In this document: piece by piece, positions 1-10,109 of the stretch
Layout: each line of letters opens with the position of its first letter
Position numbering within the stretch: position 1 is the stretch's first letter
Origin: Haemonchus contortus
Lineage: Eukaryota > Nematoda > Chromadorea > Rhabditida > Trichostrongylidae
DNA: 64,000 nt
Direction: 5' to 3'
Assembly: GCA_000469685.2 (NCBI GenBank)
Contig: LS997565.1
Span: 1,956,005-2,020,004, forward strand
Position numbers and translations under genes: made by a program
The notes under the pieces: model-generated
The model's input: the letters and a program-made list of their open reading frames with translations, nothing else
The model's database searches: none
Told to the model about the DNA's origin: nothing

Positions 1-64
1 GAGTTATCTATTACAGAACCAAGTTTCAGGATTCCTTGATTATATCCCTCATTTCCTTTTTTAG

Positions 65-119
65 ATTTACACAGATTTGCTAAAGCAGGGAATCCGCGTG
101 ATGTTTGCTGTGCCCAAAG
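65..119 (+). CDS. SLC26-like gene exon (STAS beta strand)
   Basis: The exon is bounded by acceptor ttttttag before 65 and donor g|gtaagt after 119. It reads in phase 0 and ends in phase 1. It encodes a stretch ending GIRVMFAVPK, typical of the STAS strand just before the 'vrelle..GF' helix. Confidence 0.75.
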
Positions 120-895
120 GTAAGTGGAAGGACAGACTTGTTCAATAGTTCAACTGAAAAGTATTTATGATATTCAGCCCCATTACGAGAACTTTTTGAT
201 GCGAGTGGGTTCTACAAAGCAGTGAGCAAATCGAATTTTTATCCTACTATACATGACGCTATGTTTTTTGCACGTTATAAACAGTGAGTGGAACACAAAC
301 TTATTTTCTTTTTTCTACCTTGTCTGCTCGGAAAAATTATACTTGTGAGCAGTTTTATATAATAATAGTAGCGTGTGAAGTAAGCAGGGCCAGCAAAATG
401 GTAATCCCCGAGTCCTTAATGTTGATGGCAAATTACCAGAAATGACAATATGGTTGGAGTAATTTTTTGTTATGACGAAACGCATTCATATGCCTTCGTA
501 ATTTTGATTGGAAATTTGATGCATGGCGTATCAAAAACATAGACTTGGATCCAACGAAAGCTCTCAGAACGCTTTGTGACAGTTTTTTTTGGATCCACGT
601 CCATTTTTTGGTTCAATATTCATGATGCTTCGAATTAATTCACAAGTTTCTTCTCTGTGATAGGCTTACTACTGAGTAAAATGATTGTCTATGAATAGAC
701 TTGCTACAGCCCCATGGGTATTCCCTCATTTTGAATGAATTTTGTAGAGGTGTGGCTGGTCTGAATCACATCTTGACTAATGAAAGCTTGTACGACTCAG
801 TGGAATTGTCAGACTCGTCAACGCAAAGCAGCGACGCAGCGAGTGACCGGAAGCCGAGCTGGCTCAATCCTGTGTATGCTACGTTGTCAAAATAA
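65..895 (+). CDS. SLC26/SulP anion transporter, C-terminal STAS part (3' end of gene, joined exons)
   Basis: Three exons, 65-119, 178-283 and 748-895, join in frame (phases 1 and 2) and end at TAA 893-895. The gene starts outside the window. The joined protein contains VMFAVPKAPLRELFDASGFY followed by NFYPTIHDAMFFA. This matches the C-terminal signature of the STAS domain in SLC26/sulfate-permease transporters (a 'GFYxxVSK...FYPTxHDAxxFA' pattern). Family members are multi-pass plasma-membrane exchangers of sulfate, chloride, bicarbonate or oxalate. The STAS domain is cytosolic and acts in folding, trafficking and regulation. The membrane core is not in this window, so the substrate cannot be inferred. 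The last exon adds a Ser/Asp-rich tail ending NPVYATLSK. An in-frame TGA (285-287) overlaps the second donor, so intron retention would give a shorter C-terminus. Confident for family, less so for the exact 3' end. Confidence 0.82.
178..283 (+). CDS. SLC26-like gene exon (STAS helix and DA motif)
   Basis: The acceptor is tattcag at 171-177, after a 58-nt intron. The exon encodes LRELFDASGFYKAVSK and FYPTIHDAMFFA, the strongest evidence for SulP/SLC26. The donor GTGAGT starts at 284, and the exon ends in phase 2. Confidence 0.8.
748..895 (+). CDS. SLC26-like gene terminal exon
   Basis: The acceptor is ttttgtag ending at 747. The exon enters in phase 2, matching the previous donor, and gives 48 residues before TAA 893-895. 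The tail is rich in Ser and Asp and ends YATLSK. AATAAA at 891-896 overlaps the stop, and a second AATAAA lies at 1407-1412. Confidence 0.65.
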
Positions 896-1406
896 ATTTT
901 TTGAATATTGAGTCGTACTTGAGGTCCTTGCCTCGAGGTCTTGTGTTGCAGAAGTATCAGGTCCGAATTTTTCATTGTTTCAGTGTATCTTGAGCTAGGC
1001 CGATCGGAAAAATTATCATTAGCTCCGGCATTTTCCCTTTATAGTCAGTGAGGTGTTACTGCTTTTATTGAGAACAGACCGCTGACTTTCTTCTTTTTTC
1101 AATTTTTTACGTTTTTGTTCATGTATGCAACGAAAAGAGAGAGAGATTACAAGTCAACCCCACCCTTGAAACCGATATCTGCCTACATCGCGCACGGTGT
1201 CCTATTTCCTGCGCGGCGAGGACGGTGGGATATCGTGAGGCATCTTCTTACGAACGATAAGGGGACATATGAACGCAGGGCTCACTGTTGCAATCCATTT
1301 GTTTTATAGCTGAGCCTGTACTTGAATTATTTGGCAGTCATTTTCTCGGACGATTTTAATGTGATAGATTTGTCTGCAAGCAATCAACTTCAAGGGCTTG
1401 AATGGA

Positions 1407-1412
1407 AATAAA
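1407..1412 (+). promoter_or_regulatory. Possible poly(A) signal of the SLC26-like gene
   Basis: An AATAAA hexamer lies about 510 nt after the SLC26-like stop. It is more plausibly placed for cleavage than the hexamer at 891-896, which overlaps the stop codon. Confidence 0.35.
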
Positions 1413-1524
1413 CTTTTTAATCATCAGAGAGTTAGGAATTGTTTTTTGCTAATCGAAGTACGCTGGGAACGTACTTTATGCCAGGTTTGGCAAAATTTTT
1501 AGGTAAATCCTGCATTCAAACCAT

Positions 1525-1570
1525 GAAGGAATGAGATTCTAAGCGGTTCTGTTTAGAATCTCATTCCTTC
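1525..1570. repeat. Perfect 18-bp inverted repeat with 10-nt loop
   Basis: Positions 1525-1542 are exactly complementary to 1553-1570, separated by a 10-nt loop. A looser match (AACC/GGTT) flanks the stem. The hairpin lies between the 3' ends of two convergent genes. It could be a miRNA-like precursor, a tiny MITE or a 3'-UTR structure. The sequence alone does not decide. Confidence 0.8.
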
Positions 1571-1639
1571 CTGCTGAGGTTATTTATCACCATCAATGTA
1601 GATTTGGTAGATGACACAGATATGATTTGACGTTTTTTT

Positions 1640-1645
1640 TTTATT
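1640..1645 (-). promoter_or_regulatory. Poly(A) signal of the minus-strand gene
   Basis: AATAAA on the minus strand, about 130 nt past the stop at 1777-1779. Confidence 0.4.
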
Positions 1646-1776
1646 TTATAACTCACAGTTGACGGAAAATGTAAGCCCATAAAGTAGGATTCAGAATGAA
1701 CTGGATGGTTTTCATAAAAAGTTTTTTTTGTAAAATATGGGGAATGTACAGCGGCACAACGATGAGTTGGAGAATA

Positions 1777-1880
1777 TCACTTCACTGTGTTCATACTTCT
1801 TTGTTGGCGTTCCGCGGCGATCTTTTGTCGTAAGTACTCGCGAGCGATACGAAGTGATGGCAATTCGTCAAAGATTTTGT
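1777..1880 (-). CDS. Terminal exon of the minus-strand gene
   Basis: 104 nt, phase 1 entry, 33 whole codons plus TGA at 1777-1779. It encodes a Lys/Arg/Glu/Gln-rich helical C-terminus. Confidence 0.65.
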
Positions 1881-2043
1881 CTGGATAGATTAAAAAGGCA
1901 TTAGTGCATAGTATGTCTGTTTACTCAGAGGTATCACGTACCGTCATAGTCTTCGACCTGAGCACCGCTGTTAGTCTCCTCGCTATCGTCGACCACGTCC
2001 AACCTGCCCCGGATTTTCACTGAATCGTCGTCAGCCAACAGTG
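1777..2043 (-). CDS. Unrecognised gene, last two exons (3' end)
   Basis: On the minus strand, exon 2043-1942 is joined to exon 1880-1777 across a 61-nt intron, and both junctions use phase 1. Only one frame is open in the first exon. It encodes an acidic stretch (VVDDSEETNSGAQVEDYD) continuing into FDELPSLRIAREYLRQKIAA and ending NTVK-stop. The last part looks like a charged amphipathic helix. The splice signals are good: ttttcag before 2043, g|gtacgt at 1942 and tatccag before 1880. The gene is convergent with the SLC26-like gene. Upstream exons were not securely found. I do not recognise the family. Confidence 0.68.
1942..2043 (-). CDS. Penultimate exon of the minus-strand gene
   Basis: 102 nt with a canonical ttttcag acceptor and a gtacgt donor. 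One open frame encodes an acidic segment beginning LLADDDSVKIRGR. Confidence 0.65.
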
Positions 2044-4524
2044 CTGAAAAGTTCAGTTTTCAAATGTATTTTAGGGGTGTAGTAGAAAATTGGGGGCAAT
2101 AGGTGCGGTTGCAAGCAGCAAGCATGCCGCGGCGAGGCAACTAGCCAGTACGACCAACTAGGACAGGGCATGCGCGAGGCAACTAGATAGTTATCTCTAA
2201 TCACCATGTGGACCTTCTCCCACTCAAATCAGCAACATACAGAACGAATTTTTGCAGGATGGCTCCCTTTGGTTCTCTTGTCCACTTAGTTGCGCCGTAC
2301 ATTTGTTTCTAATCAGAATATCGATGGCATCTGAATGCGTTTAGGTCATGAAGGCTCCCACAGAGCCAAACATGGGTTTAAAAGTACGATGGTCAGCCGT
2401 TGTGCTAAGGGGTTACCGTTCCACATTTCCATTACCGAAAGAATCTGGGTCGAGTACCTTCCCCTGATTTGAACATCGACCCAAAGTTCTATTTTCCATT
2501 ATATGGTGACAGTTAATTTTTGGTTGTCAAGTTTGTTTGCGGAGGTTGAGTGGTTATCAGGAAGGAGCGTGAGTGGGAAGTCTAAACGGGATGAGTTGCG
2601 GCGCAAGTTTTTAGCCTATGATGCTTGTACAGTGATACCGCCCCGCCTTTGGATGGACGAGCTTGTGGACTCCCACAACGTCTTACTCAGAAATCTTCAG
2701 TCTTCATTAGGCACGTCGTAGCTACTTCTCCATCAAACAAGGTTAGAACTGAGATGTGCAACTCCTACATTTGCAAATCGTTTTGAACTTCCTCAGATCA
2801 ACTGCAAAAGCGGAGGCTCACTGCTATAAGCTCCCAGGTGTTTTCCATTGCTGAGAGACGTCTTCCTATCACTCTCATTTTTCTCCCTCCTACACTCAAA
2901 TTATCATGTCCGATGTCTTTGATGGAATTCGGTCCATCCCTGAGCAGGGCAGCTAGTTGAGGACTTTGGGGAGACTGGCCACGTATCTACTTATCTAATC
3001 GTGTACTGTTTATCTGAGTTCAGCTTACATAAACGTAAGGATGTAGCTCAAGACTAATAGTTTTGCTGCGGCTTTTCTAATTGAACCATTACGCCCAAAT
3101 AGGTGAGGATACTTTAAAAGTATAAGGAATCACATAACAAATTCTGGACATAGGTGAAGTCGAGGCGCACGATAAGAAGTATCCGGTGATCAGCATTATG
3201 GAAAGCGTATGGGGGAGCTGAGGTTGAGGCAATAAAATTCAGAAAGTAAACCCACCTGTGATCAAAGTAAGGGCGGTTAAGGCGATCGATACTTTGTACA
3301 TCATAGATGAATGGGCACGGGTTGAGAAAGACTGCTCCACCTGCCTGTGATATGTCGGCTGGAAGTCGACTGTAGAGAGATATGGATCAATTACAATTAC
3401 ACACTAGATATCTTATTTCGCCGCATAGGACAGGGAGGACAAAGCAAAACCATTGGGATTAGGAAGAAATTGCGTCTGGGTCTTGATTCTCAGCTGTTGG
3501 TTTCTTCATCAGCCGATCATCTATCTACTCAGCTAAGAATGTTTGGTCCTCGCTAACAACCTGGTTCCCGTCAAATAGTTCCGAAGAGGAAAGTCTGATT
3601 CATCGACTCCTTGGGATGATGCTTGAGTGGGTGAGAAAAGCAGGATTGGTGGGTGAAAGCTATTCCTAAGACTTTTTATCGAGTCATTTCCTTATTTACA
3701 ATGTTTGAGATTTCTTCATCAGACTTTCTTCCCTTCTTTGATGGCTTTTCCTCCTTTCCCACCCACCTTTTCGATTCAGAGTCACCTGACGGTTCAATTT
3801 ACTACCTTTTACTACCTGCAGTTATCATACATTGAAGTTACTTTGACAACCAACAATCGATGAGCTGTTTTGACATTCACAAGCTCTTTTGGGACTCATG
3901 CCCTATAATATGCGTCTCGGAAACGTGCTGAGCTGCCCAGTTCGCTTTCTTCTGAGTGAACCGGGACTGATAGGACAAATTGTGAGCATGTTCACTGCTG
4001 AGCTACTACTTCTTAGTGGTCCTCAAGGAAGACTTGGATCTGTTATGGTCCCGTGTGGAACCAAAATGTACAGGTTTAAAGGTATTGGATGCAGTGGTTG
4101 CGACTGCGCCCTGTAGAAACCTTTCCACGTCTCCTTGGTGAAGGAAATAAAAATCATTGGGTTCTTAGTATTGGGTAGAAAAGCTGGGTATACGAGAAAG
4201 TTTGAACAGAATCTGAGCTGAGTTTTTGCGGCATTGTCGTCACCTTGCATTGTCTTAGATGCGTCCTCTTAGATATATTAAAGCTAGTATAAAATCATAT
4301 TGTGGGAGAGTTTTTTTTTTTCGGTGTTTCACAAGTTGTTCGGGCGAGGGAGTGCAGGTAACACTCTGGAAAATCGTGATGATTTTATTGTAGCTTCATT
4401 AAAACCAATATCATGTGAAGTAGGCAAAGGCTAGTCAATACTAAGTATCCCTCCCTCCCGCGTCAATATCCCTCCCTTCCTTCCTCCTCCAACCATAAAC
4501 TATCCAAGAAGCATATCAAATATA
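2044..4524. other. Intron or intergenic DNA of the minus-strand gene
   Basis: No secure exon is seen. A short motif pair (gcatgc..cg..gaggcaactag) occurs at about 2122-2141 and 2167-2187. A tRNA-like stretch with a GGTCGAGTACC B-box-like core lies near 2390-2455, and similar cores occur near 49.75 kb. The open frame at 2503-2721 has no recognisable product. Confidence 0.4.
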
Positions 4525-4745
4525 GGATCCGCCTAGGCCAACCGTGTCTTTCCTTCTAGGTGAGTTGATGGGCACCTATTTCGCGTAGAATGGTGTGTGT
4601 CTGGTCTATGCGTCGATTGGCTCGAACAAATCACTGTATAGGTCAAACATGCAATCAAACTTCAGTACGATCTTGAAAGGAAGTGAAATAGTGAGCGCAT
4701 CCCAGAATGGAGTCAACTTGTACGAATAACTTGAACTTTTACCCC
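4525..4745 (+). mobile_element. tRNA-derived SINE, diverged copy
   Basis: Shares the body and 3' part of the SINE best seen at 18370-18676: the aggccaacc..tcttcc segment, the 'aaatcactgtataggtca' segment and the 'gagcgcatcccagaatgg' end. The tRNA-like head is too diverged to define. Confidence 0.6.
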
Positions 4746-5254
4746 GTAATATACGTTGAATAACCAATTCGGGTATGGATTTCATTCTTTGTCCCCACTT
4801 TGTGTGAAAATAGCCGAGAACGAAAGGTAAATGAGAATTCATCACAAAATGCTGAGAAGGAATGAATGTGTCGAGCGATTTGGTAGAGATTATGGGGGAA
4901 AACGAAATGAGTTGCCGCTACAGCTGACTACCCCATTTAAATCACGAATCATAGATGGCCGTCAGGCTGGGTGGTAACCGGTATACGCCTCGGACTCTAA
5001 TCCGGATAGTCCAAAACGACGACTAATCGACGTCATATTTCGACTGACTAGCATTTATGTGGAAGTCAATTGGAATGGCAGATGACAATTTTTAAAGCTC
5101 CCAATGGCGATGGGGGAAGACTGAACAAGAGTAGACCGGCTTCTAGGAAATCCGCCTCTATAGGGCAAATACTGAAGCTGAGCATTTGTAGTCCTCAGTG
5201 GCTATTAATTTGTACAATAATCAGAAATACATGATTATACTACCCGATTACAAA

Positions 5255-5640
5255 AACAACATGAAGTTTTGCCATTGACAAGTCACGCTTTGGGGATACG
5301 CCTATGCAATGGCCTTCAATCAGAATCGTAGTAGCTTTGAATCCGAGTTTGCGGTATGCAGTAACCTGAGAAAGCCAGTCGACACTAGACGATGCTTCCG
5401 ACCTCTTAGACGACATCGAAACCAATTTCGGCGTCACCTGTCCTTGTGATATTCGTATACTCATAAAATCCCCTACGGCAGTATTCGCATTAATTTATAA
5501 AAAAGCTAGGGATAAGGTGTCTGCGTCAGTCGATTTTGCTTTGGAATGCGCCCCAAACTCAACTTTCATTCAGAATCGTAGTGACGTTCAAATGTGTATG
5601 GGGTCTATCCTTGCGGTGGCCAGCCAATGAACGAGTGGGT
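5255..5640 (-). mobile_element. SINE fragments in minus orientation
   Basis: Two pieces (about 5280-5350 and 5530-5630) carry the complement of the SINE 3' region, including 'cagaatcgtagt' and 'ttgcggtggccagccaatg'. They are probably two diverged insertions. An open minus-strand stretch at about 5365-5460 (containing KLVSMSSKRSEASSSVDW) overlaps them but is not convincing as an exon. Confidence 0.5.
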
Positions 5641-5845
5641 GCCTTTTACTTCCCTGACCTGTCTATAAGCATTGAACAGGCTCCGGAACGAAGAAAAGCT
5701 CAGTTAGTCTGGGAGAACCGGGATGTCACCACCGGGCAATGTGTGTTGTAGAGTGTAGAGCTACTTCACCCTGCCACCTACTCATGGAGTAATTGAGTAA
5801 TTCAAACGATATCATGTATATCCAATAATGTTTGTCATGGTTGTA

Positions 5846-6046
5846 CAGTGCGTTTCATAATTATAAGGTCACTCTCAATTTTTGCACTCTCCGAAAAAGT
5901 AATCATTAAGGATTTTTTCTCGCATCATGAACAGATTCCCCATCACGAATAACCTAAGTATCCGTTGCTTAGCCGCTGCAGCATTCTTCTGGACTTTTTT
6001 AGAACAGTTTATCGGTTTTTGCACCGTTTCATAATTATAAGGTCAC
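5846..6046 (+). repeat. Left terminal inverted repeat with two boxes
   Basis: Outer box 5851-5872 and inner box 6025-6046 are direct repeats about 174 bp apart. Both are inverted relative to the right end. Confidence 0.88.
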
Positions 6047-6153
6047 CCTGAGAAAGTGAACAATTATTAACGAAAGAGAGGAAATTTCGTGTTTGAAGAT
6101 ACTTGTAAAGGTAAGCGTGTGTAGCAAAGGCATCTCTAAACCTGACTGTCAAC

Positions 6154-7169
6154 ATGGCTCGTGGTCATCTGCTTTCCTCTGATGAGAAAGCTCATCATGA
6201 AGGTGGGCTCCGTACTCGAGCCATTTCCAGGCAAATAGAGAGATCCCCTTGGTCCATTCAGAGATTTCTAGAGAGTCCTCATGTCGTTAGATATAACACC
6301 GACTGTGGACACCCATGAAAGATTACTACCCGTGACGAGCGGAAAATTCTGAGGACTGTTTCCAACAGTACGTCCTCCTTGAACCAGATCCGATCGGAAT
6401 TAAACCTTTCTGTGTCGAAAACTACAGTCTGGAGAGCTGTGAGAAGATGCGAGAACATCACCAGGCAAGCAATGGAGAAGGTGCCACGAATCACCGATCG
6501 TCACAAAGAGGCTCGACTCGGATTTGCAAAGATGAACCTAGGGAGAGATTGGGCAAAGGTAGATCTGCATCGACATTTCACCATAGAGCTGAATAATTCC
6601 TACTCAGGTCGTCTTTTTGAATGAAAAGAAATTCAATCTGACGGAAACAAGCGATACTGGCGCGACTTGAGGAAGGAACCAGTCTACTTCAGCCGTCGCA
6701 GTTTCGGTGGAGGAAGTCTATGGTGTGGGGTGCATTCTGCAATGATGTCGTGTTGGATCTACCTGTCGTGAGCTGCAGTATGTATTGCAAGGATTACCAG
6801 AACGTCCTGGAGCATCATCTAGTACCCTTTCTATGCCATCGCCGTCACCTCAACTATGTCTTTCAACAAGATAACGCCTACAATCATGTGAGCCGTGCAA
6901 CGGACGAGTGGCTGCAATGCCAATAAATAAGCGTCCTACCATGGCCAGCCTGCAGTTCCGACCTCAGTTGGATGGAACATATCTGGGACATAATATTCAG
7001 ACAGGTTTATGCGAATAACCGTCAGTTCCAGGGCAAAGAAGAGCTGAAGCGAGCACTTATCGAAGCATGGAGAGCAACCGATGAGGAACATCTTCGAAAC
7101 CTAGTTTCTAGTATGCCACACAGGCTCTTTGATGTTGCTCCTAAACAAGGAGGAGCTATAGATTATTAA
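6154..7169 (+). pseudogene. Tc3-like DDE transposase pseudogene
   Basis: Reading starts at ATG 6154 (MARGHLLSSDEKA). The N-terminal part contains two helix-turn-helix-like segments (RAISRQIERSPWSIQRFL; LNQIRSELNLSVSKTTVWRA). The catalytic part keeps RYWRDLRKEPVYFSRR, MVWGAF, DYQNVLEHHL, FQQDNA and a C-terminal MPHRLFDV. These match Tc3-type transposases. A 49-nt intron (6559-6607, gtagat...tactcag) restores the frame into a VVFLNEKKFNL segment. Damage: TGA at 6316-6318; Asn in place of the expected first catalytic Asp (LNEKKF, where relatives have an Asp); frameshifts near 6637-6650 and near 6715-6722; TAA at 6924-6926. It cannot encode an active enzyme. Confidence 0.9.
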
Positions 7170-7217
7170 CTGTGGTACATATGCCATTAACATTGATAAA
7201 TCATTAACTTCCTCAGG

Positions 7218-7428
7218 GTGACCTTATAATTATGAAACGGTGCAAAAGCCGACACTATCTTTAAAAAATTCGTAAAAAATTTGAGGTGAAAGATATTGCG
7301 ACCAAAATTTGAGTACGGAGGTACATTGTGACGAGGAATCTACCAGTGTTTGCCAAAAAATTCCATTCTGGCTGCTTTCTCCGGAATCGCAAAAATCTAG
7401 GGTGACCTTATAATTATGAAACGCACTG
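7218..7428 (-). repeat. Right terminal inverted repeat with two boxes
   Basis: Inner box 7218-7239 and outer box 7402-7423 match the left-end boxes in reverse complement. Spacing is about 184 bp. Confidence 0.88.
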
Positions 7429-7430
7429 TA

Positions 7431-9947
7431 TATGTATTATCTGGTATTAGAAAGGTCGCGCCATGCCATCCACTTCGTGCGAGTCGAAATCCCCCATAAT
7501 TCGGAATGTTATTTATGGGCGATTTCCGCTACAGGCGTTCCATTTGCGTACAATCGACCCGAAGAATTTTTCTGAGGTACGAATGCATGGTTTATCTAGA
7601 AGTTTCTATTTGAACAGTGCCCACCCCTCTTTCTTACGGACGATCTCTGCTTCTTTACTCTTCTTTCTATTCATCAAGCGCTCATAACTAGCTTAAAACT
7701 TTCAGTGGCATCCTCTCTTTTCCACTTTATCCATTACTTGGTAAAAGATATGTTCCTGATAGCGGTTGACTGTATGAATGGATGACTGGGACTGAACTGG
7801 ACTGGGGTTGTTTTGACTTTGACCTTGCCAATAACCGGTAGCGGTCTATTGTGATCCAGGGGATCCAGTTGATATCTGGGGTCCCCTATAAATCATTTCA
7901 ATCATTATTCTTGATCTGCGATGAAAATTGCATCATTTATCTTCGGAACTATGAACGGAACTAGTTAAAAGGTTTTTTGGTGCCATACTCCAGGTGGGTG
8001 GTTACATGGATTCGAAGGAATTACTGTGTATAAGAGGTTGGGCCCGTGGATGTTGAGCGGGTAGAAACTTTATATGATCATTTCTGATCTTATAGTTACA
8101 ATCGGTATTACTGTAAAGAATACAGTAATGCCGAATAGGATTGATTTTTTGGAATTGCCCAATTTTCACATCCTAAGTAAGTCGGATTGTTGCAATGCCT
8201 GCGGTACTGCTAACCATATACTGAATATTGAGTGAATGGGCCTTAACTAATAGGAATTTACATAAATTTCAAAAATTTCACAATCCACAATTGGAATTAC
8301 CGTAACGATTGTCTAACTTCATCAATCTGACTACTCTCATAGATTTATACCTATAATTAGTCACTGACCCATGAGTTTTTCTCCCCGGAAGAACTGTTAT
8401 CGATGAACATTTGTCAGTCTGACATATTATTGAATGAGCTGAGGTTTTCCCGATGACAGCTATCTGTTTACCGGAAAGCCGCTCTATTACACCAACGCCA
8501 ACTGACACCATGCCAATGGTCAAGTCTTTTCAAGAAGACGGCCAGACAGACATTCTTATCGCTGTTACCCCTATCAGATTCCCTCAACGGCATTCTTTGT
8601 CTGTCAACGGTTCGTATTTTTTGACTCAATCCTGATTTTAATTTGAAGAAGTTGATTGGGGACAGTAGGCGGTTGGGGATGGCTTATCTCTTGACGACCT
8701 GATATCCCGACTGTTGCTTTTCAGGCCTCCCTCTCCCTAGAATCAGTTCTGCACAGTCGTGTGCTGATCTGATCCCTCTGATCCTGTTAGCTAATGGCAC
8801 TTCCTTCCATCTACAGTATCCTCTGCCACTGTTTAGTATCAGAGAGGTCCTCCTAATTACTCTCCCTCAACTCTTCTCTAGGGCTCCACTCGAATCTGAC
8901 CAAAAGTCGAATGTCTGGCGTAGCCTGAATGGCTCGATACTCGCCAAATTCTCAGCCGCTTCATCAAGAGGGCCGATTTTTGGTCGTATTTCGAAATTTG
9001 TCCGCCTATTCGCTCAGCTGAGCTGTCTTTTCGGAACCAGTTTTCATACTCCAGCCAGTCTTTGGGAATTCTCGAGCTCTACTTGTCTAGTTTTGGTATA
9101 GGAGTGTCTTATCCGTCATTCTGTTCAGGTGCCTTATTTTCATTGGCATTGAAGGCCTCCAATCTTATACATAAATTCATTGTGTGAAGCTTGAGCAGAG
9201 GCAAAGGCCGTTCTTATAGCACGCGCCGTGTCTAGATTGAATCCACGTCAGGTTGGATTGCAAGCAGAATTGTCGCGGCGTGGGAGTTAAGGGAGGCTGA
9301 AATAAACACCGGCTGGCTCATTGTAGAAGTAAACACATATTTAATAGTCTCTACGTTTGGCTACTGATTGATGACGCGGCTCATCTGAGTGATTAGTCCA
9401 GGCCACTTTATTTCTCATTTTTATTCCGTACCAAGCAGTGTTGGTAGGGCATGGAGGGTAATCCGATGAACAACTGGCAAGGGAGAAGGAAACAATCGGG
9501 GAATATAGGCGCTTTGTACGTCCCATTTGATAGGGTTCCGTGTCCATTTCGACTTGACGTTCGTCTAGGGAAGACTTTCACGTAGCACCTCCACCTGTCA
9601 GCGCACTTCTACAATTTCACCGATAGTCCCGGCTTCCTGGGAGGTGGCTCGTTTTTGGCTTCACCTCAAAATCTTATTGAGCGTTTTAAAGGTCGTTTGA
9701 TGTGTGCAAGAGAATGCGGAGCTCAAATGACGTGACGTTCGGTTCAGTTCTACTTCAGGGAGATAAGTAGATCTCCTCAAATCCTAGGGGAATGTTGGGC
9801 TTCGCATTGGACTCGATCTACTGACTGTTCAGTTGCTGAACTTCATTGGCCAGTACAAGTACTCATTCGAGAATCGGAATCCGGAGAACGTGTGTGTGTA
9901 GGATCATTACTCAGCATTGCCACTGCATCCCTTAACTCCGCCTATAG
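7431..9947. other. Non-coding stretch with one hairpin
   Basis: No secure gene. A short hairpin lies at 8103-8133. Both strands are open around 8453-8520, but no family is recognised. The rest is ordinary sequence with stops in all frames. Confidence 0.4.
8103..8133. repeat. 13-bp hairpin around ATTACTGTA
   Basis: 8103-8115 pairs with 8121-8133 around a 5-nt loop, with one G-T pair. Related ACTGTA/TACAGT palindromes occur near 13175-13190 and 22805-22830, which suggests a small dispersed inverted repeat or MITE. Confidence 0.6.
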
Positions 9948-10109
9948 AGAAAGGGAAGCATTATCGAATGGCATTGTGGTTATTTTCGCTCGACGGATAA
10001 ATTGTTGCTCCCAATTGAAGAGTCGGAAGCTGAAGTGGCCCTTGAACTTTCTGGAATTCTTGGAAGCCAACGAACACTTGTCAATGTTCCTGGCGGGACG
10101 TCCAGATGA
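9948..10109 (+). CDS. Possible terminal exon, unrecognised
   Basis: After acceptor-like cctatag, 53 codons are open to TGA at 10107-10109. They contain KLLLPIEESEAEVALELSGI, which has a coding-like composition. No ATG is needed for an internal or terminal exon. No upstream partner exon or poly(A) hexamer was found, so this may be chance. Confidence 0.28.
   Translation, partial: RKGSIIEWHCGYFRSTDKLLLPIEESEAEVALELSGILGSQRTLVNVPGGTSR

Larger units (their letters stand above)
5846..7428 (+). mobile_element. Tc3-like Tc1/mariner transposon, inactive, 1583 bp
   Basis: The element starts CAGTGCGTTTC at 5846 and ends with its complement at 7428, flanked by TA on both sides (5844-5845 and 7429-7430), the usual Tc1/mariner target. 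Each inverted terminal region has two copies of a 22-bp box (cgtttcataattataaggtc plus ac): 5851-5872, 6025-6046, 7218-7239 and 7402-7423. This is an IR/DR arrangement like that of Tc3, whose transposase binds two sites per end. The interior holds a broken transposase gene. The intact termini mean an active relative could in principle still mobilise it. Confidence 0.92.

Noticed and set aside
4960..5012. tRNA-like stem-loop with TCT anticodon-like loop
   Set aside because: Only a D-arm-like and an anticodon-arm-like part are present. No T-arm or acceptor stem, so it is at most a relic.
8278..8635. Overlapping open frames on both strands (81 codons minus, 60 codons plus)
   Set aside because: A segment with VIERLSGKQIAVIGK briefly suggested a nucleotide- or RNA-binding fold, but the motif is incomplete, the plus strand is equally open and the donor-like site (gttcgt) is poor.
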